Assembly (NCBI RefSeq): GCF_005503365.1
Contig: NZ_SCML01000028.1
Coordinates: 19,692-83,691, forward strand
DNA length: 64,000 nt
Source: Hydrogenophaga sp. 2FB
GTDB taxonomy: Bacteria; Pseudomonadota; Gammaproteobacteria; Burkholderiales; Burkholderiaceae_C
Direction of reading: 5' to 3'
In this document: positions 30,437 through 40,190 of the stretch, piece by piece
Layout of the letters: every line of letters starts with the position of its first letter
Numbering within the stretch: the stretch's first letter is position 1
The notes under the pieces: generated by a model
Told to the model about the DNA's origin: nothing
The model's input: only the letters and a program-made list of their open reading frames with translations
The model's database searches: none
Translations under genes and position numbers: made by a program

Positions 30437-31356
30437 GCATGCAGCAGAACCCGACGTCCCTTGTCCGCGAGTACCTCACCGACTTGCAGGACCGCATCGT
30501 CTCGACGGTGGCGATGGTCGATGGTGGGTCTTTCGTGGTGGACCGCTGGACCAAGCCCAGCGGCGAGCGGCTGCAGGGCAGCGGCATCACGCAGATTCTG
30601 GAAGACGGCGTGGTGTTCGAGCGCGCGGGCTGTGGCTTCTCGCACGTCAGCGGCCCGCAACTGCCGCCCTCGGCCACGCAGCACCGGCCCGAGCTGGCGG
30701 GTGCGCCGTTCGAAGCCATGGGCGTTTCGCTGGTGTTCCATCCGCGCAACCCCTACGTGCCCACGGTGCACATGAACGTGCGCATGATCGCGGCCACGCC
30801 GGCCGGTGGCGAACCGGTGTGCTGGTTCGGCGGCGGCATGGACCTCACGCCGTACTACGGCTTTGAAGAAGACGCGGTGCATTTCCACCGCTCGTGCAAG
30901 AGCGCGCTCGACCCGTTTGGCGTGGACAAGTACCCGCGCTTCAAGACCTGGTGCGACGACTACTTCTTTTTGAAGCACCGCAACGAGCAGCGCGGCATTG
31001 GCGGCGTGTTCTTCGACGACTTTTCCGAACTCGGCTTTGATGGCAGCTTCGCCATGATGAGTTCGGTGGGTGACGCGTTTCTCGACGCCTACCTGCCCAT
31101 CGTCGACCGCCGCAAGAACACGCCGTACGGTCAGCGCGAGCGCAGCTTCCAGCTCTACCGCCGCGGCCGCTATGTCGAGTTCAACCTGGTCTGGGACCGG
31201 GGAACCCATTTCGGCCTGCAATCGGGCGGGCGCAGCGAATCCATTCTGTTGTCCATGCCGCCCCTGGTGAGCTGGGCCTACAACCGCCAGACCAAGGTGG
31301 GCACGGCGGAAGACCGGTTGTACAAGGAGTTTCTGGTGCGCAAGGACTGGCTTTGA
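30433..31356 (+). CDS. hemF: oxygen-dependent coproporphyrinogen III oxidase
   Basis: A 307-residue enzyme that converts coproporphyrinogen III to protoporphyrinogen IX with oxygen. Conserved blocks include [36 protein letters not shown] and [24 protein letters not shown]. Length is standard. Start ATG 30433 lies in an ATGA overlap with the acyltransferase; the stop touches the nadD start (TGATG). Confidence 0.97.
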   Translation: MSMQQNPTSLVREYLTDLQDRIVSTVAMVDGGSFVVDRWTKPSGERLQGSGITQILEDGVVFERAGCGFSHVSGPQLPPSATQHRPELAGAPFEAMGVSLVFHPRNPYVPTVHMNVRMIAATPAGGEPVCWFGGGMDLTPYYGFEEDAVHFHRSCKSALDPFGVDKYPRFKTWCDDYFFLKHRNEQRGIGGVFFDDFSELGFDGSFAMMSSVGDAFLDAYLPIVDRRKNTPYGQRERSFQLYRRGRYVEFNLVWDRGTHFGLQSGGRSESILLSMPPLVSWAYNRQTKVGTAEDRLYKEFLVRKDWL

Positions 31357-32003
31357 TGGCACAAACGAACCATTCCCCTCGGCGGGTGGGCATGTTTGGC
31401 GGCGCGTTCGATCCGCCGCACTGGGCGCACCGCGCCCTGGCCAAAACCGCGCTCGACCAGCTTCAGCTGGACGTGCTGCACATCCTCCCCACGGGCCACG
31501 CGTGGCACAAGTCGCGCGTGCTCTCACCAGCCGCCGATCGGTTGGCGATGTGTGAGCTCGCCTTTGGCGATCTGCAGAACGTGCAGATGGACCAGCGCGA
31601 GATACTGCGCGATGGTCCGAGCTACACCGCCGACACCTTGATCGAACTCCACCGCGAGTACCCGCAGGCACAGCTGTTCCTGGTGCTGGGCGCCGACCAG
31701 TTGCTCAGCTTCAAGAGCTGGGTGCGCTGGCAGGAAGTGCTGGACCTTGCCACGCTGGCCGTGGCCAACCGCGCCACCAACATCGGCGCGGGCGCACCGC
31801 TGGACCAGGCCACCGAAACCGACCTCTCCAGCGTCGACCTGCCGTTCGAATTGCTCAACATGCCCCTGAAAAACATCAGCGCCACTGCCGTGCGCGCCCA
31901 CGTGGGCCAAGCGGCGCAGCGTGGCGCGGCGCTGGATGTTCTGGTGCCCGAGCCCGTCGCACGCTATATTTCACAACACCACCTTTACCAATCTCCTACA
32001 TGA
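31356..32003 (+). CDS. nadD: nicotinate-nucleotide adenylyltransferase
   Basis: A 215-residue enzyme that makes nicotinic acid adenine dinucleotide in NAD synthesis. The nucleotidyltransferase motif GMFGGAFDPPHWAHRALA near 12-29 and the ISATAVRAHV motif near 172 are visible. ATG 31356 is preferred to the adjacent TTG 31353. It overlaps rsfS by four bases; the nadD-rsfS-rlmH order is widespread in bacteria. Confidence 0.95.
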   Translation: MAQTNHSPRRVGMFGGAFDPPHWAHRALAKTALDQLQLDVLHILPTGHAWHKSRVLSPAADRLAMCELAFGDLQNVQMDQREILRDGPSYTADTLIELHREYPQAQLFLVLGADQLLSFKSWVRWQEVLDLATLAVANRATNIGAGAPLDQATETDLSSVDLPFELLNMPLKNISATAVRAHVGQAAQRGAALDVLVPEPVARYISQHHLYQSPT

Positions 32004-32674
32004 CCAGCGAAACCACTGCCAAAAAAGACATCCAGCGACTCCAGCGTGCCATTGTTGATGGACTGGAGGACGTGAAGGGTCAGGACATCGTGGTTTTCAA
32101 CACCGAGCACCTCTCGCCCCTGTTCGAGCGGGTCATCGTGGCCAGCGGCACCTCCAACCGACAAACCAAGGCCCTGGCCGCCAGCGTGCGCGACGCCGTG
32201 CGCGAGGCCGGCTTTGACAAGCCGCGCATCGAAGGCGAAGAAAACGGCGAATGGATCATCGTGGACTGCGGCGCTGCCGTGGCGCACGTGATGCAGCCCG
32301 TGATCCGCCAGTACTACCGCCTGGAAGAAATCTGGGGCGCCACACCGGTGCGCCTGAAGCACGGCGCGGCCAAGCCCGAGGCGTCGGCCAAGCCCGCGGT
32401 GAAGAAAAAGGCCGCCGCCAAAAAGCCGGAAGCGGCACCCGTGTCCGCCAAGACCGTGGCGCGCAAGGCTGCGGCCAAGAAGGCACCCGCGCCCGTGGCG
32501 GCCAAGCCCAAGAGCGCCGCCAGCAAGACGGCTGCTCCCAAGCGTGCACCCGCCAAGACCAGCACGGCCAAGCTCGTGGTGGGCAAGCCGGTGGCGAAGA
32601 AGGCACCTGCGGCCAAGAAGACGGCTGTGGCCAGGAAAACCGCCACCAAACCGGCCGCCAAGAAGAAGGCATGA
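32000..32674 (+). CDS. rsfS: ribosome silencing factor RsfS with long Lys/Ala-rich tail
   Basis: A 224-residue protein. Residues about 8-118 are the RsfS/Iojap domain ([58 protein letters not shown]), which binds ribosomal protein L14 and blocks subunit joining in starvation. From about residue 121 a tail of some 100 residues consists of Ala/Lys/Pro repeats (KKAAAKK-like), similar to bacterial histone H1-like tails. E. coli RsfS is 105 residues, so the tail is an addition. The frame and the four-base overlap with rlmH show that it is truly translated in this operon. Confidence 0.93.
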   Translation: MTSETTAKKDIQRLQRAIVDGLEDVKGQDIVVFNTEHLSPLFERVIVASGTSNRQTKALAASVRDAVREAGFDKPRIEGEENGEWIIVDCGAAVAHVMQPVIRQYYRLEEIWGATPVRLKHGAAKPEASAKPAVKKKAAAKKPEAAPVSAKTVARKAAAKKAPAPVAAKPKSAASKTAAPKRAPAKTSTAKLVVGKPVAKKAPAAKKTAVARKTATKPAAKKKA

Positions 32675-33138
32675 GGCTGCTGATCGTCGCGGTCGGGCAA
32701 CGGGTGCCCGACTGGGCCCAGACCGCCTACGACGATTACGCCAAACGCTTCCCGCCCGAGCTGCGGGTCGAACTCAAAGCCGTCAAGACCGAACCGCGCG
32801 GCTCCAAAACCCTGGAGACGCTGCTGGCGGCCGAACGCGAGCGCATCGAAGCCGCCATTCCGCGCGGCAGCCGTGTGGTCGCGCTGGACGAGCGCGGCAC
32901 CACCCTGACCACCAAGGCCCTGGCGCAGCAACTGCAGCAGTGGCAACTGGAGGGCGACGACGTGGCGCTGGTGATCGGCGGACCCGACGGACTGGAGCCC
33001 GACTTCCGCGCCAAGGCCCACCAGCGCATCCGCCTGTCCGACCTGACCTTGCCGCACGCCATGGTGCGCGTGTTGCTGATCGAGCAGCTCTACCGCGCCT
33101 GGTCCGTCAACGCCAACCATCCTTATCACCGCGAGTGA
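32671..33138 (+). CDS. rlmH: 23S rRNA (pseudouridine1915-N3)-methyltransferase
   Basis: A 155-residue SPOUT methyltransferase that modifies pseudouridine 1915 of 23S rRNA in the assembled 70S ribosome. The SAM-binding knot is formed by [14 protein letters not shown] and [22 protein letters not shown], and the typical C-terminus NHPYHRE is present. It starts inside the rsfS stop (ATGA), and the Maf gene follows two bases after its stop. Confidence 0.97.
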   Translation: MRLLIVAVGQRVPDWAQTAYDDYAKRFPPELRVELKAVKTEPRGSKTLETLLAAERERIEAAIPRGSRVVALDERGTTLTTKALAQQLQQWQLEGDDVALVIGGPDGLEPDFRAKAHQRIRLSDLTLPHAMVRVLLIEQLYRAWSVNANHPYHRE

Positions 33139-33140
33139 GC

Positions 33141-33749
33141 ATGTCCGAGTTCATCTACCTGGCTTCACAGAGCCCGCGCCGCAAGCAGTTGCTGGAGCAG
33201 TGGGGCGTGCGCTGCGAGTTGCTGCTGCCCGGAGCGGAAGAAGACGTGGAGTCGCTCGAGGTCGCCATGCCACGCGAAGCACCCACCGCGTATGTGCAAC
33301 GCGTCACCGCGCTCAAGCTGCAGGCCGCGCTGAACCGGTTGAAGCAACGTGGGCTGCCGCCCGCGCCGGTGCTGTGCGCCGACACCACGGTGGCGCTGGG
33401 CCGCCGCATCCTCGGCAAGCCGGCCGATGCGGCCGAAGCCCGGCGCATGCTGGGCGACCTGGCGGGCCAGCGGCACCGGGTGCTCACGGCGGTGGCGGTG
33501 GGCAAGCCGAGAAGCCGCGTGTGGTCGGCGCTGTCCGCCTCGTGGGTGACGTTCGAGCCGCTCAGCGCGGCGCAAATCAAGCGCTACGTGGACAGCGGCG
33601 AGCCCATGGGCAAGGCCGGTGCCTATGGCATACAGGGCCGTGCCGGGCTGTGGGTGAGCCACATCAGCGGCAGTTATTCGGGCATCATGGGCCTGCCTGC
33701 GCACGAGACGGCGCAGGTGCTGCACGCGGCCGGCGTGCGGCTGGTCTGA
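33141..33749 (+). CDS. Maf family nucleotide pyrophosphatase
   Basis: A 202-residue house-cleaning enzyme that hydrolyses non-canonical or pyrimidine nucleoside triphosphates. The phosphate-binding LASQSPRRKQLL near 7-18 and the catalytic CADTTVALG near 77 are clear. The position behind rlmH and in front of rng is the usual one for the YhdE-type (dTTP/UTP) member. Which Maf subgroup it is cannot be proved from sequence alone. Confidence 0.93.
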   Translation: MSEFIYLASQSPRRKQLLEQWGVRCELLLPGAEEDVESLEVAMPREAPTAYVQRVTALKLQAALNRLKQRGLPPAPVLCADTTVALGRRILGKPADAAEARRMLGDLAGQRHRVLTAVAVGKPRSRVWSALSASWVTFEPLSAAQIKRYVDSGEPMGKAGAYGIQGRAGLWVSHISGSYSGIMGLPAHETAQVLHAAGVRLV

Positions 33750-33787
33750 GACATCACACACACGTACACGCCACGGAGAAGGGCTTC

Positions 33788-35359
33788 ATGAGCCAGGACA
33801 TTCTGATCAATTGGTCGCCGCAGGAAACGCGCGTGGCCGTGGTGGAGCAGGGGGCTGTGCAGGAGGTGCACTTGGAGCGCACGCTGGAGCGCGGCCTGGT
33901 CGGCAACATCTACCTGGGCAAGGTCTCGCGCGTGCTGCCGGGCATGCAGTCCGCCTTCATCGACATCGGGCTGGACCGCGCCGCGTTCCTGCACGTGGCC
34001 GACCTCATGCCCAACATCGCGGCCAAGCACGCCACGCCGCGCGAGCGCCCACCGATCGTGCCGGCGCCCACGCCCGATGTCGATGCGTCCACCGCGGTGG
34101 CTGTGGCCGCCAACACCGCGCCCAAGGTGCTCACGCCCAACCCGGTGCTGCCGATCGAGCGCCAGATTTTCGAAGGCCAGGCCCTGATGGTGCAGGTGCT
34201 CAAGGACCCGATCGGCACCAAGGGTGCGCGCCTGACGGCGCAAATCAGCATCGCCGGGCGGCTGCTCGTGTTCCTGCCGCAAGACAACCACATCGGCGTG
34301 TCGCAGAAGATTCCACCGGCACAGCGCGAGGCCTTGCGCCAGCGGCTGGTGCGCCTGACCGCCACCGCCGACGGCAGCCCCGCAGGCGGCTTCATTCTGC
34401 GCACCAACGCCGAAGACGCCACGGATGAGGAGCTGGTGGACGACACCGCCTACCTGCGCAAGACCTGGCTGCGCATCAAGGAAGCCGCCACGCGCCAGCC
34501 GCCGGCCACCTTGCTGCACGAAGACCTGAACCTGATGCAGCGCGTGCTGCGCGATCTGGTGGGGGCGGACACGCAATCGATCCGCATCGACTCGCGCGAG
34601 CAATACGGCTTGTTGACCGGCTTCGCGACCGAGTTCATGCCCGACACAGTGAAGAAGCTGCAGCACTACAGCGGCGAGCGGCCGATCTTCGACCTGTATA
34701 ACATCGACGAAGACATCGTGCGCGCGCTCAGCCGCCGGGTCGACCTGAAATCGGGCGGTTACCTGGTGATCGACCAGACCGAGGCGCTCACCACGGTCGA
34801 CGTGAACACCGGCGGCTTCGTCGGCGCGCGCAATTTCGACGACACGGTGTTCCGCACCAACCTGGAGGCTGCGCAGACCATCGCGCGCCAGTTGCGCTTG
34901 CGCAACCTGGGCGGCATCGTGATCGTGGACTTCATCGACATGGTGCGCGACGACCACCGCGACGCCGTGCTCACCGAGTTCCGCAAACAGATCGCGCGCG
35001 ATCGCGTGAAGACCATGATCGGCGGATTCTCACAGCTCGGGCTGGTGGAGATGACGCGCAAGCGCACCCGCGAGTCGCTCGCCCACATGCTCAGCGAATC
35101 GTGCGAGGCCTGCGCGGGCCGGGGCGTGGTGAAGACCGCGCGCAGCGTCTGCTACGACATCCTGCGCGAGATCCTGCGCGAGGCGCGCGCCTTCAACCCG
35201 CGCGAGTTCCGCGTGGTGGGCTCGGCCAAGGTGATCGAGCTGTTTCTGGACGAAGAGCGGGCGCACCTTGCCGGCTTGTCCGACTTCATCGGCAAGCCGA
35301 TATCCCTGCAGAGCGAGAGTTCGATGACGCAGGAGCAGTACGACATCGTGCTGTTGTAG
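33788..35359 (+). CDS. rng: ribonuclease G
   Basis: A 523-residue endoribonuclease of the RNase E/G family, acting in 16S rRNA 5'-end maturation and mRNA decay. The S1 domain starts at about 36 (GLVGNIYLGKVSRVLPGMQSAFIDIG). The catalytic DNase-I-like part contains VDVNTGGFVG and the magnesium-binding IVDFIDM. The CEACAGRG zinc link is near 438. Compared with E. coli RNase G (489) it has a Pro/Ala/Val-rich insertion at about 78-123 within the S1 region. ATG 33788 follows GGAG. It is the last gene of the yebC run. Confidence 0.95.
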   Translation: MSQDILINWSPQETRVAVVEQGAVQEVHLERTLERGLVGNIYLGKVSRVLPGMQSAFIDIGLDRAAFLHVADLMPNIAAKHATPRERPPIVPAPTPDVDASTAVAVAANTAPKVLTPNPVLPIERQIFEGQALMVQVLKDPIGTKGARLTAQISIAGRLLVFLPQDNHIGVSQKIPPAQREALRQRLVRLTATADGSPAGGFILRTNAEDATDEELVDDTAYLRKTWLRIKEAATRQPPATLLHEDLNLMQRVLRDLVGADTQSIRIDSREQYGLLTGFATEFMPDTVKKLQHYSGERPIFDLYNIDEDIVRALSRRVDLKSGGYLVIDQTEALTTVDVNTGGFVGARNFDDTVFRTNLEAAQTIARQLRLRNLGGIVIVDFIDMVRDDHRDAVLTEFRKQIARDRVKTMIGGFSQLGLVEMTRKRTRESLAHMLSESCEACAGRGVVKTARSVCYDILREILREARAFNPREFRVVGSAKVIELFLDEERAHLAGLSDFIGKPISLQSESSMTQEQYDIVLL

Positions 35360-35371
35360 CGCTTGGGACTT

Positions 35372-35398
35372 GCTCCTTCCCTCAGGGGGGGAGGGAGC
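35372..35398. terminator. probable terminator between rng and msbA
   Basis: GCTCCTTCCC pairs with GGGAGGGAGC (one G-U in RNA) around a G-rich loop, followed by TTT on the plus strand. It sits in the 44-base convergent gap. Confidence 0.55.
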
Positions 35399-35403
35399 TT
35401 TGA

Positions 35404-37221
35404 CTACACCTCTGGCCTGAAACTCTGCGCATGCAGGCGCGCGTAGAGCCCGTCGGACTGCAGCAACTCCCGGTGCGTGCCCTGTTCGCGAATGCGACCG
35501 TCGGCCAGCACGATCACGCGGTCCGCGTGTTCGATCGTGGAGAGCCGGTGCGCAATCACCAGGGTGGTCCGTCCCTTCATGAGCCCCGCCAGGGCTTCCT
35601 GCACCAGCCGCTCGGACTCGTTGTCCAGGGCCGACGTGGCTTCGTCCAGGATCAGGATCGGCGCGTCCTTGTAGATCGCGCGCGCAATCGCCAGCCGTTG
35701 GCGCTGCCCGCCCGAGAGCTCGGCCGCGTTGTGGCCCACCGTGCTGTGGATGCCCTGCGGCAAACGTTCGATCAGTTCACCCAGGTTGGCCGACTTCAGT
35801 GCCGCGCGCACGCGGGCTTCGTCGATCTGGTCATCGGTCGCGCCCAGCGCCACGTTGGCCGCGAGGGTGTCGTTCAACATCACGACGTCCTGGCTCACCA
35901 TGGCGTATTGCTGGCGCAGGTTGCGCAGGTCCCAGTCGGCCAGCGCCACGCCATCGAGGCGGATGTCGCCGCGCTCGATTTCCACGAAGCGGGGCAGCAG
36001 GTTGACCAGGGTGGTCTTGCCCGAGCCCGAGGGACCCACGAAGGCCACAACCTCGCCGGGCCGGATGTCGAGCGACACGCCGCGCAGGGCGACCAGGCTG
36101 TCGTCGTCGGGGTGGGCCACCACAGGGCGCCCACTCGCATCGTCCTTGGCCGGGTAGCGCACCCAGACATCGCGCAGCGCGATCGACCCGTTCACACGGT
36201 CGGCGGTGTGCGTGCCCCCGCTCTGATCGGGCGTGTGCTCAATGAGCTCCAGGCCGCGTTCGAGCGCGGCCAGCCCGCGCGTGATGGGCGCGGCAATTTC
36301 GGCCAGGTGCCGGATCGGCGTGATCAGCATCAGCATGGCGGTGACGAAGGCGACGAAGTTGCCCACGGTCACGCCGCTGGTGCTGCTCTGCCACAGCGCC
36401 ACCGAAATCACCGCCGACAGCGCCGCCGATGCGAGCAACTGGGTGAGCGGCGTCATGGCCGCCGTGGCGATGGTCGACTTGAGCGCGAGGCGGCGCAGGG
36501 TGACGCTCAGCGCGTCGAAGCGCAGCGATTGCCGCTCCTGCGCGCCGTGCAGGCGCACCATGCGGTGGGCGAGGGCGTTTTCTTCCACCACATACGCCAG
36601 CGCGTCGGTGGCCTGCTGGCTGTCGCGGGTGAGCTTGTAGAAGCGCTTGGACAACACCCGCATGATCACGATCAGGCCCGGAAACACCAGCAGCACGATG
36701 AGCGTGAGCTTCCAGTTGAGGTAGATCAGGTAGCCCATCAGTGCGATCACGGCCAGGCTGTCCTTGGTGAGCGTGAGGATGGCGGTGACCAGCATCTGCG
36801 AGCCGGTCTGCACCTCATAGACCAGGGTGTTCGACAGCTTGCTCGCGCTCTGCCGCGCGAACAGGCTCAGCTGCGCGTCGTTGAGCTTGACGAACATCGC
36901 GCGGCGCAGGTTCAGCAGCCCCAGGCTGGCGGTGTACGACAGCGCGTACTGCGCGACATAGCCGGCCAGGCCGCGAATGGCGAACAGTCCCATCAGCGCC
37001 ACCGGCACCATCCACAGCGCGATGTTGCCCTGCGCGAAGCCACGGTCCAGCAAGGTCTTGAGCAGCGCCGGGATCAGCGGCTCGGTCAGGGCGCCGATCA
37101 GGGTGCACACGGCGGCCAGCGCGATGCCGGCCTTGGCCGAACGGAAGTAGGGCCACAGCCGGAAGATGCGCTGCGTGAGCGTGCCGGCCGGGGGGCTGTG
37201 CAAGGGGTTGGATGCGGTCAA
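35404..37221 (-). CDS. msbA: lipid A export ATP-binding/permease protein MsbA
   Basis: A 605-residue half-size ABC exporter that flips core-lipid A across the inner membrane. Six transmembrane helices occupy about 25-335. The nucleotide-binding domain has Walker A GPSGSGKTT near 415, signature LSGGQRQR near 515 and Walker B ILILDEATSALD near 537. The start appears to be TTG 37221, without a clear ribosome site. lpxK and kdsB for the same pathway are elsewhere in this window. It is divergent from tolB. Confidence 0.94.
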   Translation of the reverse strand: MTASNPLHSPPAGTLTQRIFRLWPYFRSAKAGIALAAVCTLIGALTEPLIPALLKTLLDRGFAQGNIALWMVPVALMGLFAIRGLAGYVAQYALSYTASLGLLNLRRAMFVKLNDAQLSLFARQSASKLSNTLVYEVQTGSQMLVTAILTLTKDSLAVIALMGYLIYLNWKLTLIVLLVFPGLIVIMRVLSKRFYKLTRDSQQATDALAYVVEENALAHRMVRLHGAQERQSLRFDALSVTLRRLALKSTIATAAMTPLTQLLASAALSAVISVALWQSSTSGVTVGNFVAFVTAMLMLITPIRHLAEIAAPITRGLAALERGLELIEHTPDQSGGTHTADRVNGSIALRDVWVRYPAKDDASGRPVVAHPDDDSLVALRGVSLDIRPGEVVAFVGPSGSGKTTLVNLLPRFVEIERGDIRLDGVALADWDLRNLRQQYAMVSQDVVMLNDTLAANVALGATDDQIDEARVRAALKSANLGELIERLPQGIHSTVGHNAAELSGGQRQRLAIARAIYKDAPILILDEATSALDNESERLVQEALAGLMKGRTTLVIAHRLSTIEHADRVIVLADGRIREQGTHRELLQSDGLYARLHAQSFRPEV

Positions 37222-37391
37222 GGGCAGGTCGCTTCAGAAAATCGTGCCAATCAGGGGAACATTGGGGCTGGAGCGGAATCAAGCAGCGACACACATCTTG
37301 TCACGGAAGGCCCAGTGCCCTCCGTTATTATCAGTTGGTTGTTTGCAGCGCAAACCGTGCTGCGACCCAAAGCACACGCGACACACACAGG

Positions 37392-38708
37392 ATGCAGGAT
37401 TTGAATCAACACGACATGCAGGTCTCGCTCCCGAGGCGATCCGTTCTTGGCCTGGTTTCTTCCCTTCCTTTGCTCACTTGGCCCACCTCACAAGCCCAGG
37501 CACAGTTCCGGGTCGAGGTGGCGGGCGTTGGGCTGACCCAGTTCCCGTTTTCCGTGGTGGCCTTTCGCGGCAATGACGCCGCGAGCGAAAACATCGCGGC
37601 CATCGTGCGTGCCGACCTGGAGCGCAGCGGCCAGTTTCGCTTTGTGAACCCGGCACCCGGCGCGCTCGACGAAACGTCCCGCCCCGATCTCGCGCCCTGG
37701 CGCGCGAACGGCTCCGACACCTTGCTCACCGGCAGCGTCACGCGCCTGGCCGATGGCCGCTTCGACGTGCGCTTCCGCCTGTGGGACGTGGTGCGCGGGC
37801 AGGACCTCGGTGGCCTGAGCTATCCCGTCGGCGCGACGGACCTGCGCCTGGCGGCCCACCGCATCGCCGACCACGTCTACGAAAAAATCACCGGCGTCAA
37901 AGGCGTGTTCTCCACCCGCATCGCCTACGTGACCAAGGCCGGCACGCGCTACAACCTGTGGGTCGCGGACGCCGATGGCGAAAACGCCCGGGCCGCGCTC
38001 ACCAGCCCCGAGCCCATCATCTCGCCGAGTTGGGCGCCCGGCGGCGGGCAACTGGCCTACGTGTCGTTCGAAGCCCGCAAGCCCGTGATCTACGCGCACG
38101 ACGTGGCCACCGGCAAACGCCGTCTGCTCGCCAACTTCAAGGGCTCCAACAGCGCGCCCGCGTGGTCGCCGGACGGCCGCTCGGTGGTGGCCACGCTCTC
38201 GCTGTCGGGCAACGCACAGATCTACATGATGGACGCCAACGGCGGCGACCCGCGTCGCCTGAGCCAGTCAGCCAGCATCGACACCGAACCGGTGTTCAGC
38301 CCCGATGGCAAGAGCATCTACTTCGTGAGCGACCGTGGTGGCTCACCGCAGATCTACCGCATGGGCGCGCAGGGCGGCAATGCGCAGCGCCTGACCTTCA
38401 ACGGCAACTACAACATCTCGCCCGCGCCCAGCCCCGACGGCCGTTGGCTGGCCTTCATCTCGCGGGTCAACGGCGCCTTTCGCCTGCACGTGATGGATGT
38501 GGCCAGCGGCGCCGTCACCGCGTTGAGCGAGTCCAGCGGCGACGAAAGCCCCAGCTTCGCGGCCAACAGCCGCATGATCATCTACGCCACTCGCGACCGC
38601 GGCCAGGAGGCGCTCATGACCACCACCGTGGACGGTCGCATCAAGACCCGGCTGGCGGGCGCGCAAGGCGACATCCGCGAGCCCGAGTGGGGCCCCTTCC
38701 TCAAATGA
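37392..38708 (+). CDS. tolB: Tol-Pal system beta-propeller protein TolB
   Basis: A 438-residue periplasmic protein of the Tol-Pal complex, which links inner and outer membrane during division. The signal peptide has an RR (SLPRRSVLGLVSSLPLLTW) and ends near SQAQAQ. The TolB N-domain follows, then a propeller of WD40-like repeats (SWAPGGGQLAYVS, AWSPDGRSVVA, VFSPDGKSIYFVSDRGG). ATG 37392 or 37416 could be the start; neither has a good ribosome site. tolQ, tolR and tolA are not adjacent. pal follows after 80 bases. Confidence 0.95.
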   Translation: MQDLNQHDMQVSLPRRSVLGLVSSLPLLTWPTSQAQAQFRVEVAGVGLTQFPFSVVAFRGNDAASENIAAIVRADLERSGQFRFVNPAPGALDETSRPDLAPWRANGSDTLLTGSVTRLADGRFDVRFRLWDVVRGQDLGGLSYPVGATDLRLAAHRIADHVYEKITGVKGVFSTRIAYVTKAGTRYNLWVADADGENARAALTSPEPIISPSWAPGGGQLAYVSFEARKPVIYAHDVATGKRRLLANFKGSNSAPAWSPDGRSVVATLSLSGNAQIYMMDANGGDPRRLSQSASIDTEPVFSPDGKSIYFVSDRGGSPQIYRMGAQGGNAQRLTFNGNYNISPAPSPDGRWLAFISRVNGAFRLHVMDVASGAVTALSESSGDESPSFAANSRMIIYATRDRGQEALMTTTVDGRIKTRLAGAQGDIREPEWGPFLK

Positions 38709-38788
38709 TCCACGCTTTTCGGCGCGCGGCCTTTCTCTGCCGCACGCAGCCCGTCCAACCTTTTTCTGCTTCAAAGGAAACTTCCATC

Positions 38789-39361
38789 ATGTCGAACTCC
38801 AACACCTCCGTACCCACTTCTGCAAGCCGCGTGATGCGCCTGGTCGCCGGGCTCAGCCTGGTCGCCGTGCTGGCCGCGTGCGGCTCCAACGTCAAGCTCG
38901 ACGATGTGCCTGTGGTCGATCGCACGGGCACTGGCGTGGCCGGCGCAGGCGCGGGTGGCCAGTCGGGCGCGGTCGATCCGCGTGGTGTCTCGGGCGTGTC
39001 CGTGGGTGGTTCCGATGCCGCGCAGCCGAACGCGATGAGCCGCATCGTGTACTTCGACTTCGACAGCTTCGAAGTGAAAGGCGAGTACGCCTCGGTGCTG
39101 GAAGCCAATGCGCGCTACCTCAACGCCAACCGCACCCGCCGCGTGAACCTCGAAGGCCACACCGACGAACGCGGTGGCCGCGAATACAACCTGGCCCTGG
39201 GCCAGAAGCGCTCTGAAGCCGTGCGCCGTGCTCTGGCGTTGCTGGGCGTGACGGAAGCGCAAATGGAAGCCGTGAGCTTCGGTGAAGAAAAGCCTGCTCA
39301 AACCGGCTTCGACGAAAGCGCCTTCAGCAAGAACCGCCGCGTTGAACTGACCTACCGTTGA
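38789..39361 (+). CDS. pal: peptidoglycan-associated lipoprotein Pal
   Basis: A 190-residue outer-membrane lipoprotein. The lipobox VLAAC places the lipidated Cys at 31. A Gly/Ala-rich linker follows, then the OmpA-like domain with FDFDSFEV and the peptidoglycan-binding LEGHTDERGGREYNLALGQKRSEAV. It interacts with TolB and CpoB encoded next to it. AAAGGA lies upstream of ATG 38789. Confidence 0.97.
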   Translation: MSNSNTSVPTSASRVMRLVAGLSLVAVLAACGSNVKLDDVPVVDRTGTGVAGAGAGGQSGAVDPRGVSGVSVGGSDAAQPNAMSRIVYFDFDSFEVKGEYASVLEANARYLNANRTRRVNLEGHTDERGGREYNLALGQKRSEAVRRALALLGVTEAQMEAVSFGEEKPAQTGFDESAFSKNRRVELTYR

Positions 39362-39366
39362 GCACC

Positions 39367-40149
39367 ATGGCCACTCGTTTGCGCTCTGTCCCCAGCCTGT
39401 TGGGCGCATGCGCCATGGCAGCGGCCGCCTTGTGGCCCCTGCAGGCGCATGCCTTGTTCGGTGACGACGAGGCCCGCCGGGCCATCGTCGAACTGCGCCA
39501 GAAGGTCGAAGCCAACCAGAAGGCCACCGAGGCGGCCAACGCCGAAGCCCGCGAGAGCAACGCCGCCACCCGGCGCAGCCTGCTCGACCTCTCCAACCAG
39601 ATCGATCAGTTGCGCGCCGAGCTCGCACGCCTGCGTGGGCAGAACGAGCAACTGGCACGCGAAGTGTCCGAACTGCAGCGCCAGCAAAAGGACGTGCAGG
39701 CCGGCGTTGACGAGCGCTTGCGCAAGGTCGAGCCATTGCGCATCGATCACGACGGCCAGAGCTTCACCGCCGCGCCCAACGAAAAGCGCGACTTCGATGC
39801 CGCCATGGAGCTGCTGCGCAAGTCCGAGTTCGGCCCCGCGTCGGCGGCGTTCAATGGCTTCCTGCAGCGTTATCCGGCCAGCGGCTACCGGCCTTCGGTG
39901 CTGTACTGGTTGGGCAACACCCAGTACGCCAACCGCGCCTACAAGGAGGCGGTGGACAGCCACCGGCGCCTGGTGAGCGAGTTCCCCACGCACCTGCGCA
40001 CACCCGAGGCCATGCTGGCGATGGCCAACAGCCAGATCGAGCTCAAGGACCCGAAGGCGTCGCGCCGCACGCTGGAAGAACTGGTCAAGGCCTACCCGAA
40101 CTCCGAGGCAGCGGCCGCCGGGCGCGAACGGCTCGCTCGCTTGCGCTGA
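39367..40149 (+). CDS. cpoB: Tol-Pal system protein CpoB/YbgF
   Basis: A 260-residue periplasmic protein with a signal peptide (about 1-27, ending QAHA). A coiled coil of about 35-115 follows (RRAIVELRQKVEANQKATEAANAE onward), and then a TPR domain with the ybgF signature FDAAMELLRKSEFGPASAAFNGFLQRYPASGY. It coordinates peptidoglycan synthesis with outer-membrane constriction. ATG 39367 starts five bases after pal; a TTG three codons earlier overlaps the pal stop. Confidence 0.94.
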   Translation: MATRLRSVPSLLGACAMAAAALWPLQAHALFGDDEARRAIVELRQKVEANQKATEAANAEARESNAATRRSLLDLSNQIDQLRAELARLRGQNEQLAREVSELQRQQKDVQAGVDERLRKVEPLRIDHDGQSFTAAPNEKRDFDAAMELLRKSEFGPASAAFNGFLQRYPASGYRPSVLYWLGNTQYANRAYKEAVDSHRRLVSEFPTHLRTPEAMLAMANSQIELKDPKASRRTLEELVKAYPNSEAAAAGRERLARLR

Positions 40150-40190
40150 TCCCACCGCGGCCCCGAGCGGGGTCGCACCGTGAGGGCATG

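Noticed and set aside
37254..37285. GGGAAC upstream of tolB as a third ECF promoter
   Set aside because: At 17 bases downstream there is no CGTC; only half of the motif is present.
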